Of a stretch of DNA of 64,000 nucleotides, positions 33,861-44,094 are shown piece after piece (position 1 is the stretch's first letter; each line of letters begins with the position of its first letter). The stretch spans positions 53,604,425-53,668,424 of the forward strand of contig CM051457.1 of assembly GCA_028274465.1 (NCBI GenBank), in the 5' to 3' direction. The notes beneath the pieces were generated by a model, which did not search any database, was not told the origin of the DNA, and saw only the letters and a program-made list of their open reading frames with translations. The position numbers were made by a program, and so were the translations under genes. This stretch comes from Plantago ovata (taxonomy: Eukaryota; Streptophyta; Magnoliopsida; Lamiales; Plantaginaceae).

Positions 33861-34094
33861 GTTGAGATGAGTCAATATCAAAATTTTCAGCTCATCCAAG
33901 AGTGAACTTATCCTTTCGGGAGCTTCCCATTAATCTCCTAGACTTACGGAGTGCGACATTTATTTCGTTTGTACAGGCAATTTATTCTGATTGTGAGAAT
34001 GTTGAACTGATTCAGTCCATCGAATAGTTGTAGAAGAATTAGGAGCAACCATTGCCGCTGAACTTCGAGTGGTTAGCCTCAAGTAGGTCGACCG

Positions 34095-34230
34095 ATTGAA
34101 CCATTCCTGTTGGTTCGGTCATTTGAACCGCTCCCACTGACTCGACCATCTAAACCGTTCCCGTCGGTTTGACCGGTTGAACCGTTCCCGTCGGTTTGGC
34201 CAGTTGAACCGTTCCCGTCGGTTCAGTCAA
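34095..34230 (-). repeat. 27-bp minisatellite between IN and RT of G
   Basis: Five tandem units on the pattern TTGAACCGTTCCCGTCGGTT plus 7 more bases. The unit length, 27, is a multiple of three, and on the minus strand each encodes a nine-residue repeat containing PTGTVQ or variants. It lies in the variable linker between integrase and RT. Confidence 0.8.
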
Positions 34231-34299
34231 AAGGATTGAGGTTTAATGAGACATCTTTAAAATTCTCAAAAATTTCTTAAAATGCTCCCACTGGCTGGC

Positions 34300-35250
34300 A
34301 TACATCTACCTAGAGATGTGCCTTGAGCCATAAGACCTTTCTTGAGCTCCCACTTAAATGTTTTCACAACCATTTGACAACTTTTCTACGTAACTAAGTG
34401 TTATTTTTGTGATTCTTGGATTTCCACAAGTTCTATATCATTGTCTCCACTTTGGTTGAAAGGCATAGTCATCTTCTAGAAGGACCATCTTCTAGATGTG
34501 ATGATACTATGCATTTCTGGCATATAGAATCAGTAACCCCGGGTTTCATTTGGATATCCTACAAAATAACATTTCTCACTTTTAGGTTCCAATCATGTCA
34601 ACGAGCATTCCTTTCACATATGTCTGACAACCCCAGGTTCTAATATGTGATAAGTTTGGCCTCATGCCATCCATAACTCATATGGTGCTTACTCGACTGA
34701 CTTAGATGAAACTCTATTCAGAATATGGATTGAGTTTGATAATACGTATCCCATGAATAAGTTGGAAGAGTACTGAAATTCATCATTCATCTAACCATGT
34801 CTAACAAGGTTTGGTTTCTCCCTTTCGAAACATAGTGTTCTAGAAGGAGTAAATTTTGACTGAATTTCATGCAGTTTTAAATAATCCAGAATCTCACCAC
34901 TTAAGTATTATGCTCTTTGATCTAATTGAAGAGTCTTAATACTTCTTTCAGGTTGTTTCTCTACTTCAGCTTTGTACTCAATGAATTTCTCCAATATTTT
35001 AGATTTGTGTTTCATAGGATACACATGTCCAAATATAGAGAAATCATCAGTAAAAGTTATAAAGTAAGAGAAATCATCTTTAGCCTGAGTTTCAAATGGT
35101 CCATACATATTGTATGAATTAACTCAAGTAGTCGTTGTGCACGTATGCCTTTTCCTTGAAAAGGATTTCTTGAACAATCTACCTTTGAGACAAAATTCAT
35201 GATCCAATATGATTCTAAATCAAATGGTGCTAAGTAGTCTCACCTACTTA
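34300..35250 (-). pseudogene. Integrase region of G (decayed)
   Basis: The clearest piece is 34908-35108, with DDFSYFITFTDDFSIFGHVYPMKHKSK and FIEYKAEVE, the copia integrase core. Further upstream and downstream pieces are visible only in short frames. The second core aspartate region (LQLDQRA in place of the usual RSDRGGE) is mutated, so it could not be an active integrase. Confidence 0.7.
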
Positions 35251-35699
35251 GCCTAGCAATTCTTGTCTCATTGATATATCAAGTCTACAGTGCAACAAGT
35301 AAGCGGTGTTTCTAGGATTATTGAGCCTAGCTCGTTTGTTTTGAAGATGTATTAAAGTATGTCTACAGTTTAGCAAATATAAACCATTCATATTTGCTAC
35401 TAATATAATGAACGAAATAAAAAATTATCAAGTTCCATATATATATCTGAGGATAAATCAAATTTATGATTTTTATACGCTAATAAGTAATAGACGATCC
35501 ATTTCTTATGCGTAGGTCAACTCTTATTGGTCTAATCGATCTGCTGTCAAATAGCCCTTAAACATATTAAAATGTAAGAGCCACAAGTTGTATCCAACAC
35601 TCAGCAGTTCGAGTTTTTGTAGACATATTTATCTTAGTGACAAACAAACATTGATTGGAGATAGATGCACAATGCATTACTCCATTAGCCCTTAGCCTT

Positions 35700-36480
35700 G
35701 GGCAATTTCTCTTCCAGTGTCTTTCTGCTTGCAGTAAAGACATGTGTCCTTCTCCACGTTACTACCTTCTCGTGATTTCCAATCTTATTCTGTTTAGCTT
35801 TACCTTTCGAGCCCTTGCTCTTTAAGGTGAGATTTCACAGATAGTCCAACCATTAAAACAGGTTACCTCTTAGGTTGAGCCTGTTCATAAGCCTTGCGTA
35901 TGTTATGGAATTCAGGTAGTGTAGCATCCTTGGCATTCATATTGTAATTCATCATGAACGTTGAATATGAATGATGTAATGATTGAAGGATGATGATAAC
36001 TGAAACACGGTTCTCAAATGTAATTCCAGCACTAGCTAGTTTCTCGATGAATCCATTCATCTTGAGCACGTGATCAGATACATTCCTCATTTGGAAAATC
36101 TCATTTTGAAGATCTCTCTAAGAAGATCAAATTCAACACTCTTGGAAACAGTTTCAAAGAGGCTTTTGAGATGTAGCAGCATTTTAAATGGTATTATGTT
36201 ACCATGTTGCCTTTGCTGTTCCATAGTCATTACAGCTTGCATAATACACTATGCATTAGCAGCTTCATCCTTATTGATGAGCTTCTTTGTCAAACGCAAC
36301 AAGCTCAATAGGATTAGTGAGAGGAGTAGGGATTGACTTGTCCAAGACATTCTCAATCTTCTCTTGCCTTAGTACCAAAACGATCGTTACGGATCCAATC
36401 CACGAAGTTCGGACTAGTAAGAGTGCATTTCTCCAAGATAATTCTATAACGGATAAGTTGGTCTTCTTAATTGACCAAAG
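35700..36480 (-). pseudogene. Gag of G (decayed)
   Basis: The 35863-36090 frame (MNGFIEKLASAGITF, VSVIIILQSLHHSYSTFMMNYNM) is copia-type gag. Translating 36420-36120 gives the N-terminal part (NFVDWIRN and related), and 35705-35755 holds a zinc knuckle starting CLYCK that is broken by a 1-nt indel. The stretch from 36480 to 37040 toward the leader shows no conserved coding. Confidence 0.7.
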
Positions 36481-37040
36481 AAGTAAATATTAAAACTTAA
36501 ATTAAAACTCTAAGATTAATTTCTATGATCACAATCAGCGACTAAATAAACTAGGACTGTAGCTTTATTTAGTTCTCACTATTTTCACATACTCTTGACC
36601 CCTATAAAGAGTACGAACTAATATCTTATAATAGTCGTAGTGAGCCAAGATCCATGCTTGCACTATTATAGCCCCAGCTATGGCTGATCACTATAATAGT
36701 CAAACAGGTAGGTCTCCAAACCAATTGTACAATACAACTCTTGGTTTGATCAAAACTATTTTGATCGATGTCCTCAAATTATGCCTGACGCTATGGCGAC
36801 TCAACATAATTCAAGTAAGTCATAACCATCACACGGCACCAACAATGGTCCTATGAAGGCAACTTTCTTACGGCAAACGAAGTAAGCACTATGGTGCATA
36901 TTACCCACGAGATTAGTAAGTCCATTTATCCTTCAATTATGATGGGTGACATCATACGATTCAATCGAGACTTAAATTGGTTGGGGAACATTTAAATGAG
37001 GTATTTAATCGCTTGACCAAGATCCCTAACGTGCATCACA

Positions 37041-37220
37041 TAATGGGTGCCGCATACCCAAGTCTCATGCAATGCGGTCCAACAAGTAACGAGTGCCGCC
37101 TACTCGTACATATCAATCGCGGACTAGCAAGTAATGGGCGCCGCCTACCCATGCATATGACAGATGCGGTCCGGAAACTAATGGGTGCCGCCTACCCATA
37201 CAATAATAGCGGACTAACAA
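37041..37220 (-). repeat. 46-bp tandem stem-loop array in the leader of G
   Basis: Four units with starts 45-47 bp apart. Each has a constant loop GCCGCCT (first unit GCCGCAT) between complementary arms: TGGGT/ACCCA (37044-37060), ACGAGT/ACTCGT (37089-37107), ATGGGC/ACCCAT (37134-37152, closing mismatch) and ATGGGT/ACCCAT (37181-37199). A GCGGTCC or GCGGAC box follows each. It lies between gag and the primer binding site of G, in the 5' leader. Confidence 0.85.
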
Positions 37221-38540
37221 TATTTAAATAATTAAATTGCTCATGTAGACATTCAACACATGTGATACAACCAAGTTGGAGCAAATAAGTAGTTGTTGTG
37301 GATTATTATCATTATATGTAAGTCAAATATAATTTATAAATTCTCCAAGAATTTCGAAAATATTTTAAAACAAGTTTTAATAATAATATAATCTTCCAAA
37401 GCAATATATCATTATTGAAATGTAGTTTATAAACAATTTATAAACTAACAAACATGTTACTAAATATTATAAACTTATATTTATGTCTCTAAACATTTTA
37501 ATCACTTTCTAAAGTATTAATAGGATTTTAAAATAATTTATAACCATTTATAAATTAAATAATAAGTTTCTAAAACTCCAAGGACCTCTTTATAATTCTC
37601 AGAAAGTTGAAATTAAGTTTCTGGGTCAATTTGAAAACATTTAGCAAAGTCTGGGGTCAATTCAAAATAATCTGAAGTTCAAGGGCTTGAGCCCCAATAA
37701 GACAGAATTGTCAAATTGGGACACAAGTCCCTGAATTCTTCTTTCTTGACTATTAGTGACCACCAATGTTTCTGCAAAAGTTCAATTGAGTCCCTGTAAC
37801 AATGAAAAGTTTCCAAAACCTTCAATCTTCATCTCACTCGAATCTAAGGTCCACAAACATGTTCTAAACATCATACACCATTGAAGAACAAATCGCAAGG
37901 TCATAAAAACGTTCAGAACAGAGAACGAAATTTTTTTTTTTTTTTTAACTAACTGCCGTTTCCGATCGGGTTGAACGGAATCAACCCAATTGATTCCGTT
38001 CGACCCGGTTCTATCTTGCTTCATCTTCCCATGTTCCAGTGACTCTTCTCCATATAGTTTTGGTTGATTCGAGGTTTGTGGTTACAAAGCTTGAGTCACC
38101 ATTAATGGAGTTTCAAAGCTCCATAACCCACAAACCAAATCAATCCTTATTCTTGAGGGACAGAGAAGAAGAGATTGGAAAGATGAAGAAGAAATATGGT
38201 GATGAAGTCCCAAGCTTCGGTGGGTGTGGAGCAGAGCTCCACCGGCCGGCCCCTTCACTGTCGACCAAGTCGACTAATGGGGAAAAGAACAACATTTTTT
38301 TTTTTTTTTAATATTATCTAATAATAAAATCTGGAAAAATAAATACTATATGAATTATTTCCTTTCTTAAATCCAATATGAAGAATCTGGAAATAAAATA
38401 ATACAGTAACAAAACCCATCTCTCCTTTCTTAAATCCAATTAAAGAATCTGAAAATTTTACATACATATAATAATCCACAACAACGTAAATATAAAACAT
38501 AAACGAATATAGTCATGAATCAGCCTAGCTCTGATACCAC
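37221..38540 (-). other. Leader of G with long hairpin and primer binding site
   Basis: This is AT-rich and non-coding as far as I can see. An 18-bp stem with one G-U pair and a 5-nt loop lies at 37968-38008 (left arm begins CGGGTTGAACGG). Poly-T runs occur at about 37931-37947 and 38295-38309. The primer binding site (GCTCTGATACCA on plus) is at 38528-38539, one base from the LTR. Confidence 0.7.
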
Positions 38541-40531
38541 TGTTAGTAAAAGTGAGAAAATTTGCCTCTAAGGCTAAGCAGCGGAAGTTTTAAAATTTTG
38601 TTCTCACTAAACTGATATGACTATATTACGTTATTAACTGGAAGAAATCACTTACGTGTCCTCCAGTAGACAAGCTAATTCACCCGAAAGTTGCTCCTCC
38701 ATCTCCAAGCAGAGCCTTGCTATCTCCTCGTCAGTTAGCTATCTCCATCTTCATGAATGAATTCTTCGTCAATGTTATCTCCAAGATGGCTCATCAACAG
38801 GTTCTTTGCTTCCCTTGGACCTCGGTATCCACGGGTAATGTTTCCACAAGAACGCTAGGAGGTTCTTCTTGACTTGAGCCTTTTTGTGAGAAAACTTCTT
38901 TCTGACTATCAGATAGTTTTCACGTGAAATTGGAATAGACTGAAGACTCATTTCTTTCTTTCTGATTTAGTCAATTAGTTAGTTTAGAAAATCACGTATG
39001 CTTTTACCAAGCAAGTTGAATTTTATTAGGAGACTTCAAAAGTACTCAACTAACTAACAAACAGATAAATCAAATTACCTGTTAAAGAAAGAAAGGAAGA
39101 ATGGAAAAAATAAAAGAAAGAAGAAAAAAAAAACACAGAAACGTGCAGCTGCAATTGCAGCTGCCACGTTGCTGGGCCAGGCCCAGCATTAGTATGCTGG
39201 GCCAAATCGGCCCAGCCCAATTCTTTTATTCTTTTCTTCCTTTCTTTTATTTTCGGGCTTTAATTAAATCCCGTCCAAATGCACATGTCTTCAATTAATT
39301 AATTAAATCCAATTTAAATCAATTAATTATATTTCTAAAATATATTCCATATATAATAAATTATATTAATCCAATTAACAATAATTCTATTATATTTATG
39401 TATAATGATTTAATATTAATCTAATTAATATTTAATCCAATATACATAGCTCGTTTGTAGAAACACCACCTTGAAGTGTGACCCATAGGGCCTTGCATAT
39501 TAAGCAACAATCCAATTAAGGTCATAATAAATTCCTAGACAATTTATCAGACAATATTAATATGCAAGGAACGTTTGTGAGGAAAACAAACCACCTGTAG
39601 CGTAGGGTACTTTGATGATACGGTCCCTTCATTCACGAATACTCGAACGAGTCTAGAATATGGTTATGTGTCTATTCTAATAACTCATTCATGGTCTCTC
39701 AATCTTATTAGTCGATCTATGAATTATGTCCAAACACCATTTTGACATATTCACTTACGGTGGCCACCGATTTTATGATCGCACTAAATATGAGAAGTGA
39801 GTATTCTCTCCTTGTATCTATTACGGAGGAATGAATCCTTTCTTGGCCCAATCACTCACACAATATGCTTCCTAATGTACCCAACACATGCCGTATCTAC
39901 CCTACTTTAAGAGTGCAAGCGTTGCGCATGGTCAAAGTACATTATTTCACATATGATGTAGTATTGGCCTCAAGTCTAAGGACTACTAACATCACCCTAC
40001 ACACCGATACTACCATAGACACTCAAATAGCTTTACCAAATGGTTTCTCGGTTGGGTATGCCAACACTCTCCAAAGTGTTCATATGTTCATTATGAATAA
40101 CCAAGTTCATTCGTAGCAGTGAGACCTACTACATCCTCGAAGGATCTAATGCAACATATGCTAGCTTCAATCGCGTCATTGATATCCCTTATCTCAATGA
40201 CCTTCAGCTAGTGGCTTATTTCAGGACTTAATTATTGACACACAAGCTCCCACTAACTTGGTGATTACCTTAAGTCCTTGGGAACATTTTATTGAATAAT
40301 TCAAACAACCAAATATAATAAAAATGNNNNNNNNNNNNNNNNNNNNNNNNNNNNNNNNNNNNNNNNNNNNNNNNNNNNNNNNNNNNNNNNNNNNNNNNNN
40401 NNNNNNNNNNNNNNNNNNNNNNNNNNCAATGCCAATTGTATTTAATAATGTATAAAAAATTAAATACATAATGAAATGTGATCAGTACATACGTCCTATC
40501 GTAGGTTGTCTCTACACATATATATAACTTT
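38541..40531 (-). repeat. 5' LTR of G (contains a gap)
   Basis: It matches 30328-32231. The final 105 bp after the gap are noisier than the rest, with several 1-nt indels, and the end reads CTTTC without the terminal A before RT sequence of A begins. Confidence 0.85.
40327..40426. other. Assembly gap of exactly 100 N inside the LTR of G
   Basis: The bases before and after the N run are adjacent in the other LTR (around 32110-32120) apart from about 5 missing bases. The true gap is therefore close to zero and the 100 N are a placeholder. Confidence 0.95.
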
Positions 40532-41120
40532 CCCAAGATTCCAATCTGATCCAAGAGAATCACACTACAAAAAGGCAATCAAGATACTGAAATATGTTAA
40601 AGGTACAGTCAATGTTGGATTATGGTATCCTAAAGATTCTGGACTTGAATTGGTCGGTTATTCTGATGCTGATCATGGAGGATCAACTCTTGATAGAAAA
40701 AGTACCTCTGGAACTTGTCAGTTTTTGGGTACTAGATTAATATCATGGTTCAGCAAGAAGCAAACTTGTGTTGCCAATTCATCTACTGAATCTGAATACA
40801 TTGCAGCTGGTTGTTGCACAGCTCAAATCCTATGGATTCAGCAACAATTAAGAGATTATGGTATTTCTGCAAAGAAAACACCAATCTTTTGTGATAATAC
40901 AAGTGCTATTGCAATCACGCAAAATCCTAAGTTTCACTCTAGGACTAAGCACATTGATATTAGACATCATTTCATTAGAGATCATGTGGAAAAAGGTGAT
41001 ATTGAGGTTGTGAAAGTAGGCACTGATGATCAGCTTGCTGACATCTTTACCAAGCCCCTACCGGATAATAGGTTCGCAATGCTAAGGTATAACCTTGGAT
41101 TGATTGAACTACCTCAATAA
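40532..41120 (+). pseudogene. RT end and RNase H of A
   Basis: This open frame begins abruptly within RT (FQSDPRESHYKKAIKILKYVKGT) and covers RNase H with GYSDADHGGS (first catalytic Asp intact), NSSTESEYIAAGCC and CDNTSAIAI, ending ADIFTKPLPDNRF...LPQ and a TAA at 41118-41120. It is nearly identical to 55349-55933 of B. Everything upstream in pol is missing, so no enzyme is encoded. Confidence 0.92.
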
Positions 41121-41138
41121 AGGATACACTTAGCAGAA

Positions 41139-41498
41139 TGCTGAAACTGGTATTCAGCAAGCCAAAGCATTCTTGTTTAAAAGACTCAGTCACTGATTTC
41201 TTCTAAGAAATGATAGGTCACTAAATGTTTGCTGAAACAGGCATTCAACAAGTAATTCCTTCAAACGGGTATTTGTTAGGAAACTTGATCACTTGTTGAG
41301 ACAGGCACTCAGTAAGAGAAAGAGCTTAAGGATTGCTGAGACAGGCACTCAAACAATCAAAGATACTGAAACAGTTATTCAAGTATCAAAGGAATTTTCT
41401 GAGACGGGAACTCAGAAAAAGAGCAAAGCTCATCTCTGAGTTTTTACCAAAGGATATCTCAAGTACAAAAGAATTTACTGATACGGGAAATCAGAAAT
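41139..41498 (+). repeat. Array of seven covarying stem-loops after pol of A
   Basis: Hairpins lie at 41139-41159, 41229-41251, 41292-41316, 41331-41358, 41362-41387, 41395-41419 and 41473-41498. Each has a 7-nt loop of the form ACNGNNA (ACTGGTA, ACAGGCA, ACAGGCA, ACAGGCA, ACAGTTA, ACGGGAA, ACGGGAA). Arms differ between hairpins but complement each other: TGCTGAA/TTCAGCA, CTTGTTGAG/CTCAGTAAG, GATACTGAA/TTCA(A)GTATC, TTTTCTGAG/CTCAGAAAA. The array starts 19 bp after the pol stop codon. I know no named element with this form. Confidence 0.85.
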
Positions 41499-42027
41499 AT
41501 CTTTTAAACTTAAGAAAATATGAGATATCTAAGTAAGGGGGAACTTTCAGCAAGTATCTAGGTTGATAATTCAAACTCGCTGAAAAGATTCTTGTCTATT
41601 TCAGCAAGCAATCTATTCCCTTAAAACTCGGTAAAATCAATTTGTGACGTTAATCGGGCACAGATAAACTCGTAATAATCATGACATGAAATTCAATCGT
41701 GGCCATTGATTAAAAGGAGTTACTAATCTAACGGTTAATAAAACAAAGAGAGAGAGTGCTCTGACGGTTTCAAGTTAGTGGGCCACTATGCATTTAATGC
41801 AAAGGCTCCACTAACTCCAGTGTTTCTCTGTTTTACCCTTGCGGAGAGCTCAAATCGATTGAGTTTCTCACACACCAGAGACACTATATAAAGAAGGAGT
41901 TAGAGTAATGACAAAATTCTTTAACTCACATTTCCTTTCTCTGCAAATTTTAGCCTGAATCTACTGTACCTCCGGTCAAAAAGCAAACTATCTCTTTTCG
42001 TACACATTTTCTTGCTCTATAAAAGAA
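41499..42027 (+). other. Region between stem-loop array and extra ORF of A, with TATA box
   Basis: It contains a purine-rich GTAAGGGGGAACTTTCAGC (41533-41551) that resembles GGGGGAACTT in the LTR, then AT-rich sequence with no conserved frame. A perfect TATATAAA is at 41885-41892, 136 bp before the ATG of the extra ORF. The same layout is kept in B. Confidence 0.6.
41885..41892 (+). promoter_or_regulatory. Putative TATA box for the extra ORF of A
   Basis: TATATAAA in a GC-poor context, followed about 30 bp later by a pyrimidine/A-rich stretch where transcription could start, and by the ATG at 42028. The same box is at 56700-56707 in B. Promoter activity is inference. Confidence 0.5.
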
Positions 42028-44094
42028 ATGGCTCCCAAGAGACAGTCTTCTAAGTCCTCAAAGTCATCAAAGGTTGACAGTGCTGAAACACGCACTGCTC
42101 CGGTGACTACTCCGGCCACAAACACAACGAAAGTTGTGTTGAAAAACGACCGCATATCCGAAAAACCTTTGCCTCCGTCATTATCTTGACACTGCAAAGT
42201 GTGAGATGTTGATGCAATGGGGAGGCTTTGCAAAAGAAAAGTACATTAGGTACTTTTATGAACAAGAACTCGATGACGAAAATGAAGAGGCGCTTGAGCT
42301 TATCAAGCAGCAAGGCCTCCTGAACTTTATCTTTGCTCGCACTAAGCAAGTGAGCATGATTGATACAATGGAATTCTACAACAATGCAGAATTCCAGTCC
42401 CTTAATGATAGTAAAGGAGTCACTGAAAAAGTGATCTTTAATACAGTTCAGAACACGCAAATCGTCCTGAAATGGACTGATTTAGCGGATATATTTCAGA
42501 TTCCAACCACAGGAACTGAAGATGACGTCACTGCCACTGACGAAGAAATTGAAGCTTTCTACAGTGACGTCAGAAATGAGAAAATGAAGAAAGGTGAGAT
42601 TGCCCCCGTGACTTGGACAAAGCACGTTAAGAGAAAGCATCTCTGCCATTCACTTGGTCTAGTAGCTCTGCTACTAATAAAAGTTCTTGACTCCCAAGTT
42701 GGAGGAATTGACCAAGTAGGCCTAAGAAGATGGCCATTGCTGATGCATATCCATGAAAATAAAACGGAACTTAACTGGGCTAAGTACATTTTCAACAGGC
42801 TTGTTGATTGTGTTACTAAGTTTAAGGTAAAGGTAGAAGACAACAAGGTCTCACCTTCCTTTCCAGTTATGTATGGAATCAAGATATGCTACATCCTTGA
42901 ACATTTTAGGATTCAGCTAAGAAACCCATTGCCAATCAAGAAATCTGTGTGCAATGTGGGAAGATCATTCTACAAGCAGAATGTACCTAAGACTGCTGGA
43001 AAGAAAACTAAGAAGACAACAACTGCAAATGTTGTCAGCACAAGCCAGCAAGAAAGGTATACAACAGCTGCAGATGTTACCACTCAGCAACTTAGAGATG
43101 AAACTGCTGTTGGTGGTGGTAAAACAAAAGAAACTGCTGTAGAAAATAAACAAGGTACGTGTACAACAGCCGTTGCTGAAAATGCAACTATAGATGACTC
43201 TGGGAAACTTGAAAAATCTAACAAGAAAAAGAGGAAAGCTGATGATGACACTCAGACTGCAGCATCATCAGCAAACCCCGTACCTAAGAGGAAAAGGACC
43301 AGCAACAAAAGGAAGAAAACACTGGCCCGCAAGTCAGTCCCTGCTGTCCAAGACCTCTCAGACAATTCCCAGATAAATGCTGAAATGCATTTGCCAGAGA
43401 TGTTGCTGAGGTGATCACTGAAACCTACGTCAGCAATGTTGAAGTGTTTACGGAAGCCTTCAACAATCAACTTAACGTTGATACCTCTACTGAGAATAGA
43501 CCACAAGGCAGTGGAAATGAAATTCCTTCCCAAGTCCCAGATATCTACATTGTAGATAATTTAGATGATCCAACTTTGGAACCAGCAAGTGATATTGCTG
43601 CTGATCTGCAAAGAGCGGCACTTGCTGATGCTGCTGAAAAGATGGTTGCTGAACAAGCAACTCATCAAGTTGTTGAAACCCCGCTTGCTGAAGGACCAGT
43701 TGCTGAGACAGCAATGGTTCCAGTTCAAGAAGTTGCTGAAACACAAGAAGCATTATTCAACGACGCATCTCGTGATGCTGAGAATACTGGCCCAAGTTCA
43801 CCCAAGACATCAATCGACAAAGTCCAGCTCGTACTGGAAGAAATAAGCAAACAAATGGAGTTGGAGATTGAAGAATCATCCAACAAATCCATTGATATCT
43901 TCATGACAAGCAGTGAGCTCAAGGATCAAGATGCTTCTGCTCAACTTGTCATTTCAGAGACAAGGGAGATTCCTGAAACCGCACAGCTTTCTCAAATAGA
44001 GCAAAACCAGAAGTCTGCTGAAGAAACAGTCCAAGAAGCTGAAGAAACTGTTAATGTTGAAAGGACTGAGCCACAACCTGTCCTTCTTCAGCAG

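Larger units (their letters stand above)
30202..40531 (-). mobile_element. Copia element G (Angela/Tork-like), with a leader fragment outside its 3' LTR
   Basis: On the minus strand: 5' LTR (40531-38541, containing a 100-N gap), tRNA-iMet primer binding site, long leader, gag, integrase, RT, RNase H, polypurine tract AAGTGGGAGA and 3' LTR (32231-30328). Beyond the 3' LTR, 30202-30327 repeats the primer binding site and start of the leader, so the 3' LTR is followed by the beginning of another G copy. All coding parts are riddled with stops. The integrase (MYGPFETQAKDDFSYFITFTDD) resembles the Angela/Tork group. Confidence 0.8.

Noticed and set aside
37041-37220. CRISPR-like repeat array
   Set aside because: The units are contiguous degenerate tandem repeats in a plant retroelement leader, with no unique spacers and no cas genes.
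41139-41498. Stem-loop array read as decayed protein repeats (ETGIQ, ETGTQ, DTGNQ)
   Set aside because: The core can be translated to a short repeated peptide, but successive copies are not in one frame, stops intervene, and the complementary outer arms would be unexplained.
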